64,000 nucleotides of DNA from DASXTK01 sp050744325 (GTDB lineage Bacteria; Actinomycetota; Acidimicrobiia; Acidimicrobiales; VFJN01). The notes beneath the pieces are model-generated. The model had not been told where the DNA came from and made no database searches. It saw nothing but the letters and a program-made list of their open reading frames with translations. Below are positions 43,163-51,684 of the stretch, one piece after another; the first letter of the stretch is position 1, and the number at the start of each line of letters is the position of its first letter. Location of the stretch: assembly GCA_050744325.1 (NCBI GenBank), contig JBOGHK010000160.1, forward strand, positions 12,651 to 76,650. The letters run 5' to 3'. A program made the position numbers and the translations under genes.

Positions 43163-43936
43163 GTGCAAAACGCCCTGGGCGCCGTCCAGTCACTGCTGGT
43201 CCTCGGCGGGGCATCCGACATCGGGGCGGCGATCGCCGAGCGCACGGTGCGTGACGGGTGCCGCTCGGTCGTGCTCGCCGGGCGCCATCCCGAGGCCATG
43301 GAGCCCGTGGCCGAGCGCCTTCGATCCCTGGGCGCCGACGTCGGGCTCACCCAGTGGGACGCGCTCGACGTGAGCGGCCATGCCGACACGATCAAGGCCG
43401 CCTGGGACGCCGTGCCTGGTGCCATCGACGTCGACTGCGTGGTGCTCGCCGCCGGGGTGCTCGGCGACCAGGCCCGGTTCGAGGCCAACCCCGCGAGCGC
43501 CGCCGAGGCGATCGCCACCAACTACACCGGTGCCGCCACCACCCTGCTCTACGTGGCGCAGCGCCTGCGCGAGCAGGGGCACGGCACGATCGTGGTGCTC
43601 TCGTCGGTCGCCGGCGAGCGAGCCCGCAGGTCGAACTTCGTGTACGGGTCGTCCAAGGCCGGGCTCGACGCGTTCGCGCAGGGCCTCGCCGACTCGCTGG
43701 CCGGGTCGGGCGTCCGGGTGATCGTCGTGCGCCCTGGCTTCGTGCGCACCTCGATGACCGAGCACAAGGAGGCCGCGCCGCTGGCCACCACCGCCGACCA
43801 CGTCGCCGACACGGTCGCCGCTGCCCTCGCAGGTGGCCGAGACGTGGTCTGGGTGCCCGGCACCTTCCGTTACCTGATGATGGCGTTCCGCCACCTGCCG
43901 CGGCCGCTGTGGCGAAAGGTCTCCGCGAACCGCTGA
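43163..43936 (+). CDS. dprE2: Decaprenylphosphoryl-2-keto-ribose reductase (DprE2-like)
   Basis: A 257-aa classical SDR with LLVLGGASDIGAAIAERTV, DCVVLAAGVLGDQ, catalytic Ser in VLSSVAGERARRSNFVYGSSKAGLDAF (YxxxK) and RPGFVRTSMTE. GGASDIGxAIAE and the downstream dprE1 identify it as the reductase that completes epimerisation of decaprenylphosphoryl-ribose to arabinose. GTG at 43163 has GGAGAAGG in front. A possible -10, TACTAT, lies at 43121. It is followed after 15 nt by the ubiA-type gene. In mycobacteria dprE1 precedes dprE2; the order here is reversed. Confidence 0.85.
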   Translation: MQNALGAVQSLLVLGGASDIGAAIAERTVRDGCRSVVLAGRHPEAMEPVAERLRSLGADVGLTQWDALDVSGHADTIKAAWDAVPGAIDVDCVVLAAGVLGDQARFEANPASAAEAIATNYTGAATTLLYVAQRLREQGHGTIVVLSSVAGERARRSNFVYGSSKAGLDAFAQGLADSLAGSGVRVIVVRPGFVRTSMTEHKEAAPLATTADHVADTVAAALAGGRDVVWVPGTFRYLMMAFRHLPRPLWRKVSANR

Positions 43937-43951
43937 CCGCGGTTCCCCGCT

Positions 43952-44917
43952 ATGACGACGACGGACGGCTCACCACCCGCTACCCAGGAGGAACCCTGGC
44001 CCCGGGGCGACCCCATGGTCGACGCGCAGCACCCAACCTCCCTGGCCGCCGGCCTGGTCCGGCTCGCGAGGCCCAAGCAGTGGGTGAAAAACCTGCTGGT
44101 CTTCGCCGCGCCCGCGGCGGCGGGACGGCTCGACGAGTGGGCCTTCTTCCGCGACTCGCTCATCGCGTTCGCCTGCTTCTGCGCCGCCGCCGCCGGCACC
44201 TACTACCTCAACGACGCCCGCGACGCCGCGACCGACCGGCGTCACCCGGCGAAGCAGCATCGCCCGGTCGCCGCCGGGGTCGTCCCGGTGTCGGTCGCCG
44301 TCGTCGGCGGCGTGACCCTGCTGGCGGCAGGCATCGGGCTGTCGTTCCTCGCCAACCAGCGCTTCGCTCTGACGATCACGGCCTACGTCGTGCTGACGAC
44401 GGCGTATTCGGCGGCGCTCAAGCACATCGCCGTGGTCGACCTGGTGGCCGTCGCCGCCGGGTTCGTGCTCCGTGCCGTGGGCGGGGCCGAGGCCACCAAC
44501 GTCGACATCTCGGACTGGTTCTTCATCATCACGATCTTCGGCTCGCTGTTCATGGTGGCGGGCAAGCGCGGCGCCGAGGCCGCCGAGATGGGTGAAGGAG
44601 CCGGCTCGTTCCGCTCGGTTCTCAGCGCCTACAGCGGCGAGTACACCTCCTATCTCCGGTCGGTCACGTCGGCCGCGCTGCTGCTCTCCTACTGCATGTG
44701 GGCGTTCGAGAAGGCGACCGACTCCGGTGCCGACCTTCCGTGGTACCAGGCGTCGATCCTGCCGTTCGTGATGGCTGTCCTGCGCTACGCCCTCGTGCTC
44801 GACCAGGGCGACAGGGGCTCGGCACCCGAGGAGATCGTCCTCGGCGACCGGACCTTGCAGGTCATCGGCGTGGCGTGGGCGATCGTCTTCGGAATCGGGG
44901 TGTACACAGCAGCGTGA
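43952..44917 (+). CDS. ubiA: Decaprenyl-phosphate phosphoribosyltransferase (UbiA family)
   Basis: A 321-aa integral membrane prenyl-phosphate transferase with about nine helices. VRLARPKQWVKNLLVFAAP and the metal/diphosphate-binding NDARDAATDRRHPAKQHRPVA are the hallmarks of DPPR synthase (Rv3806c type). A second motif is YSAALKHIAVVDLVAVAAGFVLRAVGG. It transfers 5-phosphoribosyl diphosphate to polyprenyl phosphate, the first committed step to decaprenylphosphoryl-arabinose. The stop overlaps the dprE1 start by 4 nt (GTGA). A downstream ATG at 44014 is a less likely start. Confidence 0.88.
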   Translation: MTTTDGSPPATQEEPWPRGDPMVDAQHPTSLAAGLVRLARPKQWVKNLLVFAAPAAAGRLDEWAFFRDSLIAFACFCAAAAGTYYLNDARDAATDRRHPAKQHRPVAAGVVPVSVAVVGGVTLLAAGIGLSFLANQRFALTITAYVVLTTAYSAALKHIAVVDLVAVAAGFVLRAVGGAEATNVDISDWFFIITIFGSLFMVAGKRGAEAAEMGEGAGSFRSVLSAYSGEYTSYLRSVTSAALLLSYCMWAFEKATDSGADLPWYQASILPFVMAVLRYALVLDQGDRGSAPEEIVLGDRTLQVIGVAWAIVFGIGVYTAA

Positions 44918-46272
44918 ACAGGTCGGGAGATCTCGAAGTCGTGACCGGCTGGGGCCGGACACCGGCGAGCGCCTGCATCGTCGCCCGACCGACGAGTCGT
45001 GACGACCTGGTCAAAGCCGGGCTCGATGCGGGCCCGCGCGGGGTGATCGCCCGAGGCCTCGGGCGGGCCTACGGCGACGCCGCGATGAACGCCGGCGGGC
45101 TGGTCGTCGAGGCCAGCCGCGTGACGGGCGTCCTCGACCTCGACCCGACGACCGGGGTCGTCCGGGCGTTGGGCGGCACGTCGCTGGACGACCTGATGCG
45201 GGTGAGCATCCCGCAGGGCTGGTTCCCGCCGGTGACGCCGGGGACCAGGTTCGTCACCCTCGGCGGAGCGATCGCCTCCGACGTCCACGGCAAGGACCAC
45301 CACGCTGCCGGCACCTTCGGGTCCCACGTGCGCTCTCTGGTGCTCGCACTGTCCGACGGCAGCACCCGCACCCTGACCCCTGAGGCGACACCGGACGAGT
45401 TCTGGGCGACCTGTGGCGGGATGGGGCTCACCGGCACGATCGTCGAGGCCACCGTGACCTTCCGGCCGATCAGGTCCAGCCTGATCTCGGTCGACACCGA
45501 CCGGGCGGCCGATCTCGACAGCCTGCTGGCCCTGCTGAGCGACGGTGCATCGCGCTACCGCTACTCGGTCGCCTGGATCGACCTACTCGCCAGCGGGCGC
45601 CAACTCGGCCGCTCCGTGCTCTACCAGGGCGAGTTCGCCGATCCCGACGTGGTCGCCCCGCAGACCGACCCTTTCGCCTTCGACCCGCCGAGCATGGTCC
45701 CCGCGCCCCCGGCGCCGTGGGGGTTGTTGAACCGCTGGACGGTCCGGGCCTTCAACGAGCTGTGGTACCGCAAGGAGCCCAAGCGCAAGCGCGGCGAGCT
45801 CCAGACGATCACCAAGTTCTTCTACCCACTCGACATGCTGGACCGTTGGAACCGGCTCTACGGGCCGAAAGGGTTCCTGCAGTGGCAATGCCTCGTCCCC
45901 CTGGGCCGCGAGGACGTGCTGCGCTCGGTGATCGAGGCCATCGCGGGCAGCCACAGCGCCAGCTTCCTGGCGGTCCTGAAGCGCTTCGGCGCAGCGAATC
46001 CCGGCCCGCTCTCGTTCCCGGCCCCGGGCTGGACCGTGAACCTCGACATGCCGGCGGGCGACGCCGAGCTCGGGCGCATGCTCAACGGCCTCGACCGGGT
46101 TGTCGCAGATGTCGGCGGACGCATCTACCTGTCCAAGGACAGCTGCCTCCATCCCGACCTGGTGCCGGTGATGTACCCCCGGCTCGACGAGTGGCGGGCC
46201 ATCCGCAACCGCCTCGACCCCGAACAGCACCTGGTCAGCGACCTGGCCCGGCGCCTGCGCCTGCTCGGCTAG
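44914..46272 (+). CDS. dprE1: Decaprenylphosphoryl-ribose 2'-oxidase (DprE1-like)
   Basis: A 452-aa FAD enzyme of the VAO family. FAD-binding motifs are RGLGRAYGDAAMNAGG and DVHGKDHHAAGTFGSHV; the C-terminal half has LSFPAPGWTVNLDM, GGRIYLSKDS with the conserved active-site Lys, MYPRLDEW and SDLARRLRLL, all closely parallel to the mycobacterial enzyme. At the position of mycobacterial Cys387, the benzothiazinone target, this protein has Asn376. It oxidises decaprenylphosphoryl-ribose for reduction by DprE2. Third gene of a compact donor-synthesis operon. Confidence 0.92.
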   Translation: MNRSGDLEVVTGWGRTPASACIVARPTSRDDLVKAGLDAGPRGVIARGLGRAYGDAAMNAGGLVVEASRVTGVLDLDPTTGVVRALGGTSLDDLMRVSIPQGWFPPVTPGTRFVTLGGAIASDVHGKDHHAAGTFGSHVRSLVLALSDGSTRTLTPEATPDEFWATCGGMGLTGTIVEATVTFRPIRSSLISVDTDRAADLDSLLALLSDGASRYRYSVAWIDLLASGRQLGRSVLYQGEFADPDVVAPQTDPFAFDPPSMVPAPPAPWGLLNRWTVRAFNELWYRKEPKRKRGELQTITKFFYPLDMLDRWNRLYGPKGFLQWQCLVPLGREDVLRSVIEAIAGSHSASFLAVLKRFGAANPGPLSFPAPGWTVNLDMPAGDAELGRMLNGLDRVVADVGGRIYLSKDSCLHPDLVPVMYPRLDEWRAIRNRLDPEQHLVSDLARRLRLLG

Positions 46273-46327
46273 AGCCGCGCTGCCGCGCCGGCGACCGAGC
46301 GCGATCGGGCGCGATCGGTCTGTGTAC

Positions 46328-46347
46328 AGCGGGGGCGTCGCCCCGCT
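46328..46347. terminator. Short hairpin between dprE1 and rmlD
   Basis: 7-bp stem (AGCGGGG with CCCCGCT, 6-nt loop) overlapping the rmlD stop codon, between convergent genes. Confidence 0.45.
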
Positions 46348-47194
46348 AGCGCGTGAGGCAGGCGACGAGGCGCTCCAGGCTCTCGTGGTAGAGCGGGAGC
46401 AGCGGGAGGCCCGCCAGGCGCAGTGCGGCATTGTCGAGCACCGAGTTCGCCGGCCGCGGGGCGGGGCGGGGCGGATCGAGCTCGGCCGTCGTGATCGGCT
46501 TGACGATGTCGGGGTCGTGGCCTGCGACCTCGAGGATCTCGCGCACGAACTCGTACCAGCTGACCGACCCCTGGTTGGTCACGTGGAACACCCCAGGCAA
46601 CCGATCGGCTGCCAGCCGCCGGATCGCGACCGCCAGGTCGGCGGTGAAGCTGGGACAGCCCCGCTGGTCGTCGACGAAGGCGAGCTGGGGCCGGTCAGCC
46701 AGCGCCAGGACGGTCTTCACCATGTTGTTCCCGTGCTCGCCACACACCCACGAGGTGCGCACCACGCTGGCGCCAGGGGCCGCCCTGGCCTCGAGCTCGC
46801 CGCCCCACTTCGACCGGCCGTAGGCCGACCGGGGGTTGGCCCGGTCCCACTCGACGTAGGGACCGTCCTTGGTGCCGTCGAACACGTAGTCGGTGGACAC
46901 GTAGCAGAGGTAGGCGCCGGCCCGGCGGCACGCGTCGGCGACCCAGCGCGTTCCGAGCGCGTTCACCCGGTAGGCCCGGTCGGGATCGCCCTCGCAGGCA
47001 TCGACCGCAGTCCACGCCCCGGCGTGGACCACGACGTCGGGCCGCGCCCCGCCGACCGCCTGGTCGACCTGGGCCCGGTCGCCGACGTCGAGCCGACCAT
47101 GGTCCGCCGCGACGACCTCGTCGCCCGCGGCCTCGCAGGCCAGGACGACGTCGTGTCCCAGCTGGCCACCCGCCCCGGTGACCAGGACCCTCAC
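46346..47194 (-). CDS. rmlD: dTDP-4-dehydrorhamnose reductase
   Basis: A 282-aa SDR performing the last step to dTDP-L-rhamnose. TGAGGQLGHDVVL, HAGAWTAVDACEGDPD, VSTDYVFDG, YGRSKWGGE as YxxxK, RTSWVCGEHGNNMVKT and VDDQRGCPSFTADLA are all RmlD signatures. The GTG at 47194 is part of a 41-bp imperfect duplication (47181-47221 and 47246-47286), and its first bases overlap the stop of a 22-codon frame that starts in the upstream copy. Last gene of the rmlA-C-B-D set. Confidence 0.94.
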   Translation of the reverse strand: MRVLVTGAGGQLGHDVVLACEAAGDEVVAADHGRLDVGDRAQVDQAVGGARPDVVVHAGAWTAVDACEGDPDRAYRVNALGTRWVADACRRAGAYLCYVSTDYVFDGTKDGPYVEWDRANPRSAYGRSKWGGELEARAAPGASVVRTSWVCGEHGNNMVKTVLALADRPQLAFVDDQRGCPSFTADLAVAIRRLAADRLPGVFHVTNQGSVSWYEFVREILEVAGHDPDIVKPITTAELDPPRPAPRPANSVLDNAALRLAGLPLLPLYHESLERLVACLTR

Positions 47195-47286
47195 CCGACG
47201 TTCCGACGCACGCCGAGGCCACCCAGGTCGCCGACGAGCACCCGCACCAGGACCCTCATCGGACGCTCCGACTCACGCCGAGGCCA
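47181..47286 (-). repeat. 41-bp imperfect duplication of the rmlD start region
   Basis: Copies 47181-47221 and 47246-47286 match at 37 of 41 positions with a 65-bp offset. The copy nearer rmlB carries ATGAGGGTCCTGGT, a duplicate of the rmlD start codon and first codons. Confidence 0.85.
47191..47259 (-). CDS. Possible 22-residue leader peptide before rmlD
   Basis: Starts at the duplicated ATG (47259), encodes MRVLVRVLVGDLGGLGVRR and three more residues, and ends with a TGA overlapping the rmlD GTG by 4 nt (GTGA). It may be a by-product of the duplication, or it may couple ribosomes from rmlB into rmlD. No strong ribosome site precedes it. Confidence 0.3.
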   Translation of the reverse strand: MRVLVRVLVGDLGGLGVRRNVG

Positions 47287-47302
47287 GCCGGCGGGGGCGA
47301 GC

Positions 47303-48262
47303 TCACCGCCGCTCCTTGAGCGGTCGCCACCACCACTCGTTGGCCCGGTACCAGGCCACGGTCTGGTCGAGCGCCTCGTCCAGCGTCCGCTGCTTGCGCC
47401 ATCCCAGCTCGGTGACCTTGACGATGTCGACCGAGTAGCGGCGGTCGTGGCCCAGCCGGTCGGTTACGTAGTCGACCATCTCGTCGCCGACGCCAAACAG
47501 CGCCAGCAGCTTGTCGACCAGCACCCGGTTCGGGGTCTCGTTGCCGGCGCCGATGTTGTAGACCTCGCCCGGCGTGCCCCGCTCGAGCACCAGGTGCACG
47601 CCGGCGCAGTGGTCGTCGACGTAGAGCCAGTCGCGCTGGTTCAGCCCGTCCCCGTACAGCGGAAGGGGCGTGCGGTCGATCAGGTTGGTGGTGAAGAGCG
47701 GGATCGCCTTCTCCGGGTACTGGTACGGCCCGAAGTTGTTGGTGCAGCGGGTCACCACCACCGGCAGCCCGTAGGTGTGGTGGTAGGACAGGGCGATCAG
47801 GTCGGACCCGGCCTTCGACGCCGAGTACGGCGAGCGGGGCTCCAGGGCGTCGGTCTCGAGCGACGAGCCCACCTCGACCGAGCCGTACACCTCGTCGGTG
47901 CCGATGTGGACCACCCGCGGGATCTCCAGCCGGCGGGCGGTGTCCATGAGCACGTTGGTGCCGAAGCAGTTGGTGACGACGAAGTCGTCGGGCCCGGCGA
48001 TCGACCGGTCGACATGGCTCTCGGCCGCGAAGTGCACCACCGCATCGTGGCCCGCCATCGCGTCCTCGAGGACGCCTGGGTCGCAGATGTTGCCCTTCAC
48101 GAACTGGTAGCGGGGGTCGTCGTCGACGTCGCGGAGCGTGGACAGGTTCCCGGCGTAGGTGAGGGCGTCGTACACCGTGACCTCGTCGTCGGTATGCGCC
48201 AGGACCCATCGGACGTAGTTCGAGCCGATGAACCCTGCGCCGCCGGTGACGAACTGCTTCAT
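47303..48262 (-). CDS. rmlB: dTDP-glucose 4,6-dehydratase
   Basis: A 319-aa NAD-dependent dehydratase acting on dTDP-glucose. It has TGGAGFIGSNYVRW, HFAAESHVDRSI, the active-site triad region HIGTDEVYG with Asp/Glu, YSASKAGSD (YxxxK), TNNFGPYQYPEK, and YGDGLNQRDWLYVDDHC, diagnostic of RmlB. GAGAGG lies before the ATG. It is transcribed after rmlC and before rmlD, with 39-nt and 108-nt gaps. Confidence 0.97.
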   Translation of the reverse strand: MKQFVTGGAGFIGSNYVRWVLAHTDDEVTVYDALTYAGNLSTLRDVDDDPRYQFVKGNICDPGVLEDAMAGHDAVVHFAAESHVDRSIAGPDDFVVTNCFGTNVLMDTARRLEIPRVVHIGTDEVYGSVEVGSSLETDALEPRSPYSASKAGSDLIALSYHHTYGLPVVVTRCTNNFGPYQYPEKAIPLFTTNLIDRTPLPLYGDGLNQRDWLYVDDHCAGVHLVLERGTPGEVYNIGAGNETPNRVLVDKLLALFGVGDEMVDYVTDRLGHDRRYSVDIVKVTELGWRKQRTLDEALDQTVAWYRANEWWWRPLKERR

Positions 48263-48301
48263 GGCTGGTCGTTACCTCTCAGGTGCGGATGGCGGGCGGG
48301 G

Positions 48302-48877
48302 TCACGTGCGGAGCGCCGCGTACGGACGACGGTTCGCCGGGATGTCCGCACGACGGGGGTTGGCTCTGTCGCGGTCGGACAGGACGGGATCGGCGACACC
48401 CCAGTCTGCGCCCACGTCGGGGTCGTCCCATGCGACGCCGAGCTCGTCGGCCGGGTTGTAGTAGCCGTCGACCAGATACGTGATGGTCATGTCGGTGTGG
48501 GCGGCGAAGCCGTGGGCCACCCCGGGCGGGATGTAGACGCCGCGGTGGTCGTGGTCGACCCCCGGCGTGCCGGGCTCGCTGCCCAGGTCGACGGTGAGCG
48601 TCGCACCGTCGGTCGGCGAGCCCTCGCGCAGGTCGTGCAGCACGACGCGCGCTCGGCCGAACGGGACGTACCAGTAGTCGGCCTGGTGGAGGTGGTAGTG
48701 GAGCCCGACGATCGCGCCGGACCGCCGGTCGCCCCGGTTGCCCTGGATCATCTCGCGCCCGGCGTGCACCCATTGCCGGCGGTAGGTCTCGATGAAGATG
48801 CCACGGGAGTCGCCGTGGATGTCGGGCTCGACCACGTACACCCCGTCGATCATCGGGGAGGCCACGATCTTGGCCAT
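48302..48877 (-). CDS. rmlC: dTDP-4-dehydrorhamnose 3,5-epimerase
   Basis: A 191-aa cupin. DIHGDSRGIFIETYRRQW, MIQGNRGDRRSGAIVGLHYH, LHDLREGSPT, GVYIPPGVAHGFAA and TITYLVDGYYNPADELGVAWDDPDVGADW match the RmlC fold. The His of GLHYH is the expected base. It lies in the rml operon with GAGGAG before the ATG, 13 nt behind rmlA. The segment before the end is slightly longer than in compact RmlC proteins but normal. Confidence 0.95.
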   Translation of the reverse strand: MAKIVASPMIDGVYVVEPDIHGDSRGIFIETYRRQWVHAGREMIQGNRGDRRSGAIVGLHYHLHQADYWYVPFGRARVVLHDLREGSPTDGATLTVDLGSEPGTPGVDHDHRGVYIPPGVAHGFAAHTDMTITYLVDGYYNPADELGVAWDDPDVGADWGVADPVLSDRDRANPRRADIPANRRPYAALRT

Positions 48878-48890
48878 GCTCTTGTCTCCT

Positions 48891-50000
48891 CTAGTGCAGT
48901 TCGACCACGGAGTGGTCGCCGAGCATCAACCGCAGCGCGCGCGGGCGCATGTCCGACCGGCTGACCTCGACCTCGCGACCGATCAGGCTGTCGGTCATCC
49001 GGGGGACGTCGACGATCTTGGACCGCTGCAACACCACCGAGTGCTCGAGCTCGGCGTCGGCGATCTCGCAGTCCGCCGCGATCGAGCTGAACGGGCCCAC
49101 GTAGCTGTTGGTGACCTTGGTGCGCTCGCCGATGATCGCCGGGCCGAGGATCCGGCTGTTCACCACCTCGGCGCCCTCCTCGATCACGACGCGGCCCTCC
49201 ACGGCAGACTTGCCGTCGACCGAGCCCCGGATGCTCGGCTCGATGGTCTCGAGCACCAGCCGGTTGCAGCGGAGCAACGGGTCCTTCTTGCCGGTGTCGA
49301 TCCACCAGCCCTCCAGCACGTCGTGGTTCACCCGATGGCCGTGGTCGATGAGCCACTGGATGGCGTCGGTGATCTCGAGCTCGCCACGCCAGGACGGTTG
49401 GATGGCCCGGACCGCCTCGTGGATGTGCCGGTCGAACAGGTAGACACCCACCAGCGCCAGGTCGCTCGGGGGATCGGTCGGCTTCTCGACCAGCCGCACG
49501 ACCTCGCCGTCCACCCCCAGGTCGGCGACACCGAACTGGCGGGGGTCGTCGACCCGGGCCAGCAGGATCTGCGCGGCGGGCGCGACCACGCCCTCCTCAC
49601 CCAGACGGGGAAGGGCCGAGCGCGCCTGGTCGGCCTCGAATCTCTTGGTGAACCCGGTCAACCCCTGCTGGAGCATGTTGTCGCCGAGGTACATCACGAA
49701 GTCGTCGACGCCGAGGAACTCCTCGGCGATCAGCACGCAGTGGGCAAGGCCCAACGGTTCGGCCTGGCGGATGTAGGTGATGCGGACGTCCCAGCGCGAG
49801 CCGTCGCCCACGGCTTCGATGACCTCGTCCGCGGTCGGGCCGACGATGATGCCGATCTCCTTGATGCCGGCCGCCACCATGTCCTCGATGCCGTAGAAGA
49901 GGATCGGCTTGTTGGCGATCGGGACCAGCTGCTTGGCACTGGTGTGGGTAATGGGTCGCAGGCGCGTGCCAGCACCACCAGACGGGATGAGGCCCTTCAC
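48891..50000 (-). CDS. rmlA: Glucose-1-phosphate thymidylyltransferase, long form
   Basis: A 369-aa enzyme making dTDP-glucose. The nucleotidyltransferase domain has KGLIPSGGAGTRLRPITHTSAKQLVPIANKP and YLGDNML, then QFGVADLG, VEKPTDPPSDLALVGVYLF and EGWWIDTGKKDPLL. A C-terminal left-handed beta-helix (SIRGSVDGKSAVEGRVVIEE and onward) marks the roughly 355-aa type. GTG at 50000 gives the family's usual N-terminus; a GTG at 50027 would add nine residues. It heads the rmlA-C-B-D operon. Confidence 0.93.
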   Translation of the reverse strand: MKGLIPSGGAGTRLRPITHTSAKQLVPIANKPILFYGIEDMVAAGIKEIGIIVGPTADEVIEAVGDGSRWDVRITYIRQAEPLGLAHCVLIAEEFLGVDDFVMYLGDNMLQQGLTGFTKRFEADQARSALPRLGEEGVVAPAAQILLARVDDPRQFGVADLGVDGEVVRLVEKPTDPPSDLALVGVYLFDRHIHEAVRAIQPSWRGELEITDAIQWLIDHGHRVNHDVLEGWWIDTGKKDPLLRCNRLVLETIEPSIRGSVDGKSAVEGRVVIEEGAEVVNSRILGPAIIGERTKVTNSYVGPFSSIAADCEIADAELEHSVVLQRSKIVDVPRMTDSLIGREVEVSRSDMRPRALRLMLGDHSVVELH

Positions 50001-50124
50001 CCCCTGGAGTCTTGCAGGGTCCGCCACAGCCCGAGACCACCGCGCGGCGCGAAGTGCAGATCGGGCCCGATCGTTCAGTGGCCCGCACCGGTCGTTCCCC
50101 GGCGCCGTGTGCCGCGTCCGCCGG

Positions 50125-51684
50125 TCAGCAGGCCGGCAGCGGTGTGGTCGTCGTCGTCGAGGACGGGGGCTCGGCGGGTGGCGTCGAGTCGTCGGTCGTG
50201 TCGGGCGGGTCGGCGGCGGTCGCGTCGGTGGCGTCGCTCGACGACTCCGACCGGGGCTCGCTGCGCACCCCTGCCCAGTCGGCCCCGGTGATCACCTCGA
50301 TGCTGGCGGCGGCCTCCTCGGCCGACACGTCGGCACCCAACTCGACCAGCTCGGCGTCGGCTTCCAGCCACAGGGCGACGAGCTCGGCCTGGTCGCGGGT
50401 GCCCGCGGGGTAGCGGATGATCGTGCGGGGCTGGCCAAGGTCGTCGCCGTCCGCGTCACGTCGGCCGATGACACTGAAGCCCGCGGCGGCAAGCGCATCG
50501 GCGGTCTCGGTCGCCTGACCGGGCGCGCCGGTTCCGTTGAGGACGGCGAGGCGCACCGACTCGGGCGCGATGTCGGGCGCGTCCCCCGAGTCGTCACCGT
50601 CGCTCTCGTCGTCCGACACGTCCTCGTCGGCGCCGGGGTTGCGGAAGCGGGCCAGGATCGGCTCGGCCTCCGACTCGACCATCCGCAGGATCTGCGCTGC
50701 CCCGACGCGGTCGCCGACGGTCGGCACGGTGAAGTTCTCGAGCGCCTCCGTCTCGAACGCCTGGAACCGCCGGCCGAGGTCGAAGATCGCGCCCGGTGTG
50801 AGCTCGTCGTCGATGGTCACGCTCTCGACGGCCACGTCGAGCAACCGGTTGAGCGTGCCGGGGTTGCGGGCACCGACGCTGAAGGCCCGCTCGAGCGCGC
50901 GGCGGATGAAGTCCTGTTGGCGTTGGATGCGGCCGATGTCGCTGAGCCCGTCGGACACCCAGTCGGTGTCGCTGGGGTCGTCCACGTCGGGCCGGAGCTC
51001 CTCGTAGAACCGCGACCGGACGTAGCTGATGGCCTGGGTGCGATCCAGGGTGACACAGCCGGTGTCGAACACCGCGAGGCCCGAGTGCTCGTCGCGGGCC
51101 GGGTAGGGGAAGTACACGGGCACCCCGCCGATAGCATCGACCAGCTGGTAGAAGCCGGCGAAGTCCACCTGCACGTAGTGGTGGATCGGGATGCCGAAGT
51201 AGTCGTTGAGGATCTCGATGAGCAGGTCGGGATGTCGTCCGCCCCGAACGTAGGCCTGGTTGATCCGGTGATTGCTGCCGTCGGGATACGGCACCCACAG
51301 GTCGCGCGGGAACGACAGGATCGAGGCCTCCTCGGAGGAGGGATCGATCCGGACCACCATGATCGTGTCGGTGTTCTGCTCACCGTCGCGCTGGTTGCGG
51401 ATCGGGTCGTCCTCGGGGACCCCCTCGTCGTTGTCGATGCCGACGATCAGGTAGTTCTGTGGAGCGCCGCCGTCGGCGACCTCGTCGAGCGACCCGCTGA
51501 GCTCGATGCGGGGGATGCGCTCGAGCTTGCGGTACAGATAGCCGAGGCCGGCCGCGCTGCCGGCCAGCACCAGCGCGCTGGCCGCGCCCCCGAAGAGAGC
51601 GGCCCGCTGCCCCCAGCTGCGGCGGGGCTTCCGGCGCCGTCGGCGCGCATCGGTGGTCGCCGACCTGGCGAGGTGGCGTGTCAC
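50125..51684 (-). CDS. LytR-CpsA-Psr (LCP) glycopolymer ligase
   Basis: A 519-aa membrane-anchored protein. A basic N-terminus and one helix (about 28-48) precede the LCP catalytic domain (about 75-290): YLIVGIDNDE, TDTIMVVRIDP, LSFPRDLWVPYP, HRINQAYVRGG, YVQVDFAGFYQLVDAIGGVPV and QAISYVRSR. A LytR_C domain follows (about 375-460, RLAVLNGTGAPGQATETADAL), then an acidic/Thr-rich tail. LCP enzymes attach wall polymers to peptidoglycan; the mycobacterial relatives attach arabinogalactan. Its GTG overlaps the upstream acyl-CoA dehydrogenase stop by 4 nt, and it stands next to the rml operon. Confidence 0.93.
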   Translation of the reverse strand: MTRHLARSATTDARRRRRKPRRSWGQRAALFGGAASALVLAGSAAGLGYLYRKLERIPRIELSGSLDEVADGGAPQNYLIVGIDNDEGVPEDDPIRNQRDGEQNTDTIMVVRIDPSSEEASILSFPRDLWVPYPDGSNHRINQAYVRGGRHPDLLIEILNDYFGIPIHHYVQVDFAGFYQLVDAIGGVPVYFPYPARDEHSGLAVFDTGCVTLDRTQAISYVRSRFYEELRPDVDDPSDTDWVSDGLSDIGRIQRQQDFIRRALERAFSVGARNPGTLNRLLDVAVESVTIDDELTPGAIFDLGRRFQAFETEALENFTVPTVGDRVGAAQILRMVESEAEPILARFRNPGADEDVSDDESDGDDSGDAPDIAPESVRLAVLNGTGAPGQATETADALAAAGFSVIGRRDADGDDLGQPRTIIRYPAGTRDQAELVALWLEADAELVELGADVSAEEAAASIEVITGADWAGVRSEPRSESSSDATDATAADPPDTTDDSTPPAEPPSSTTTTTPLPAC

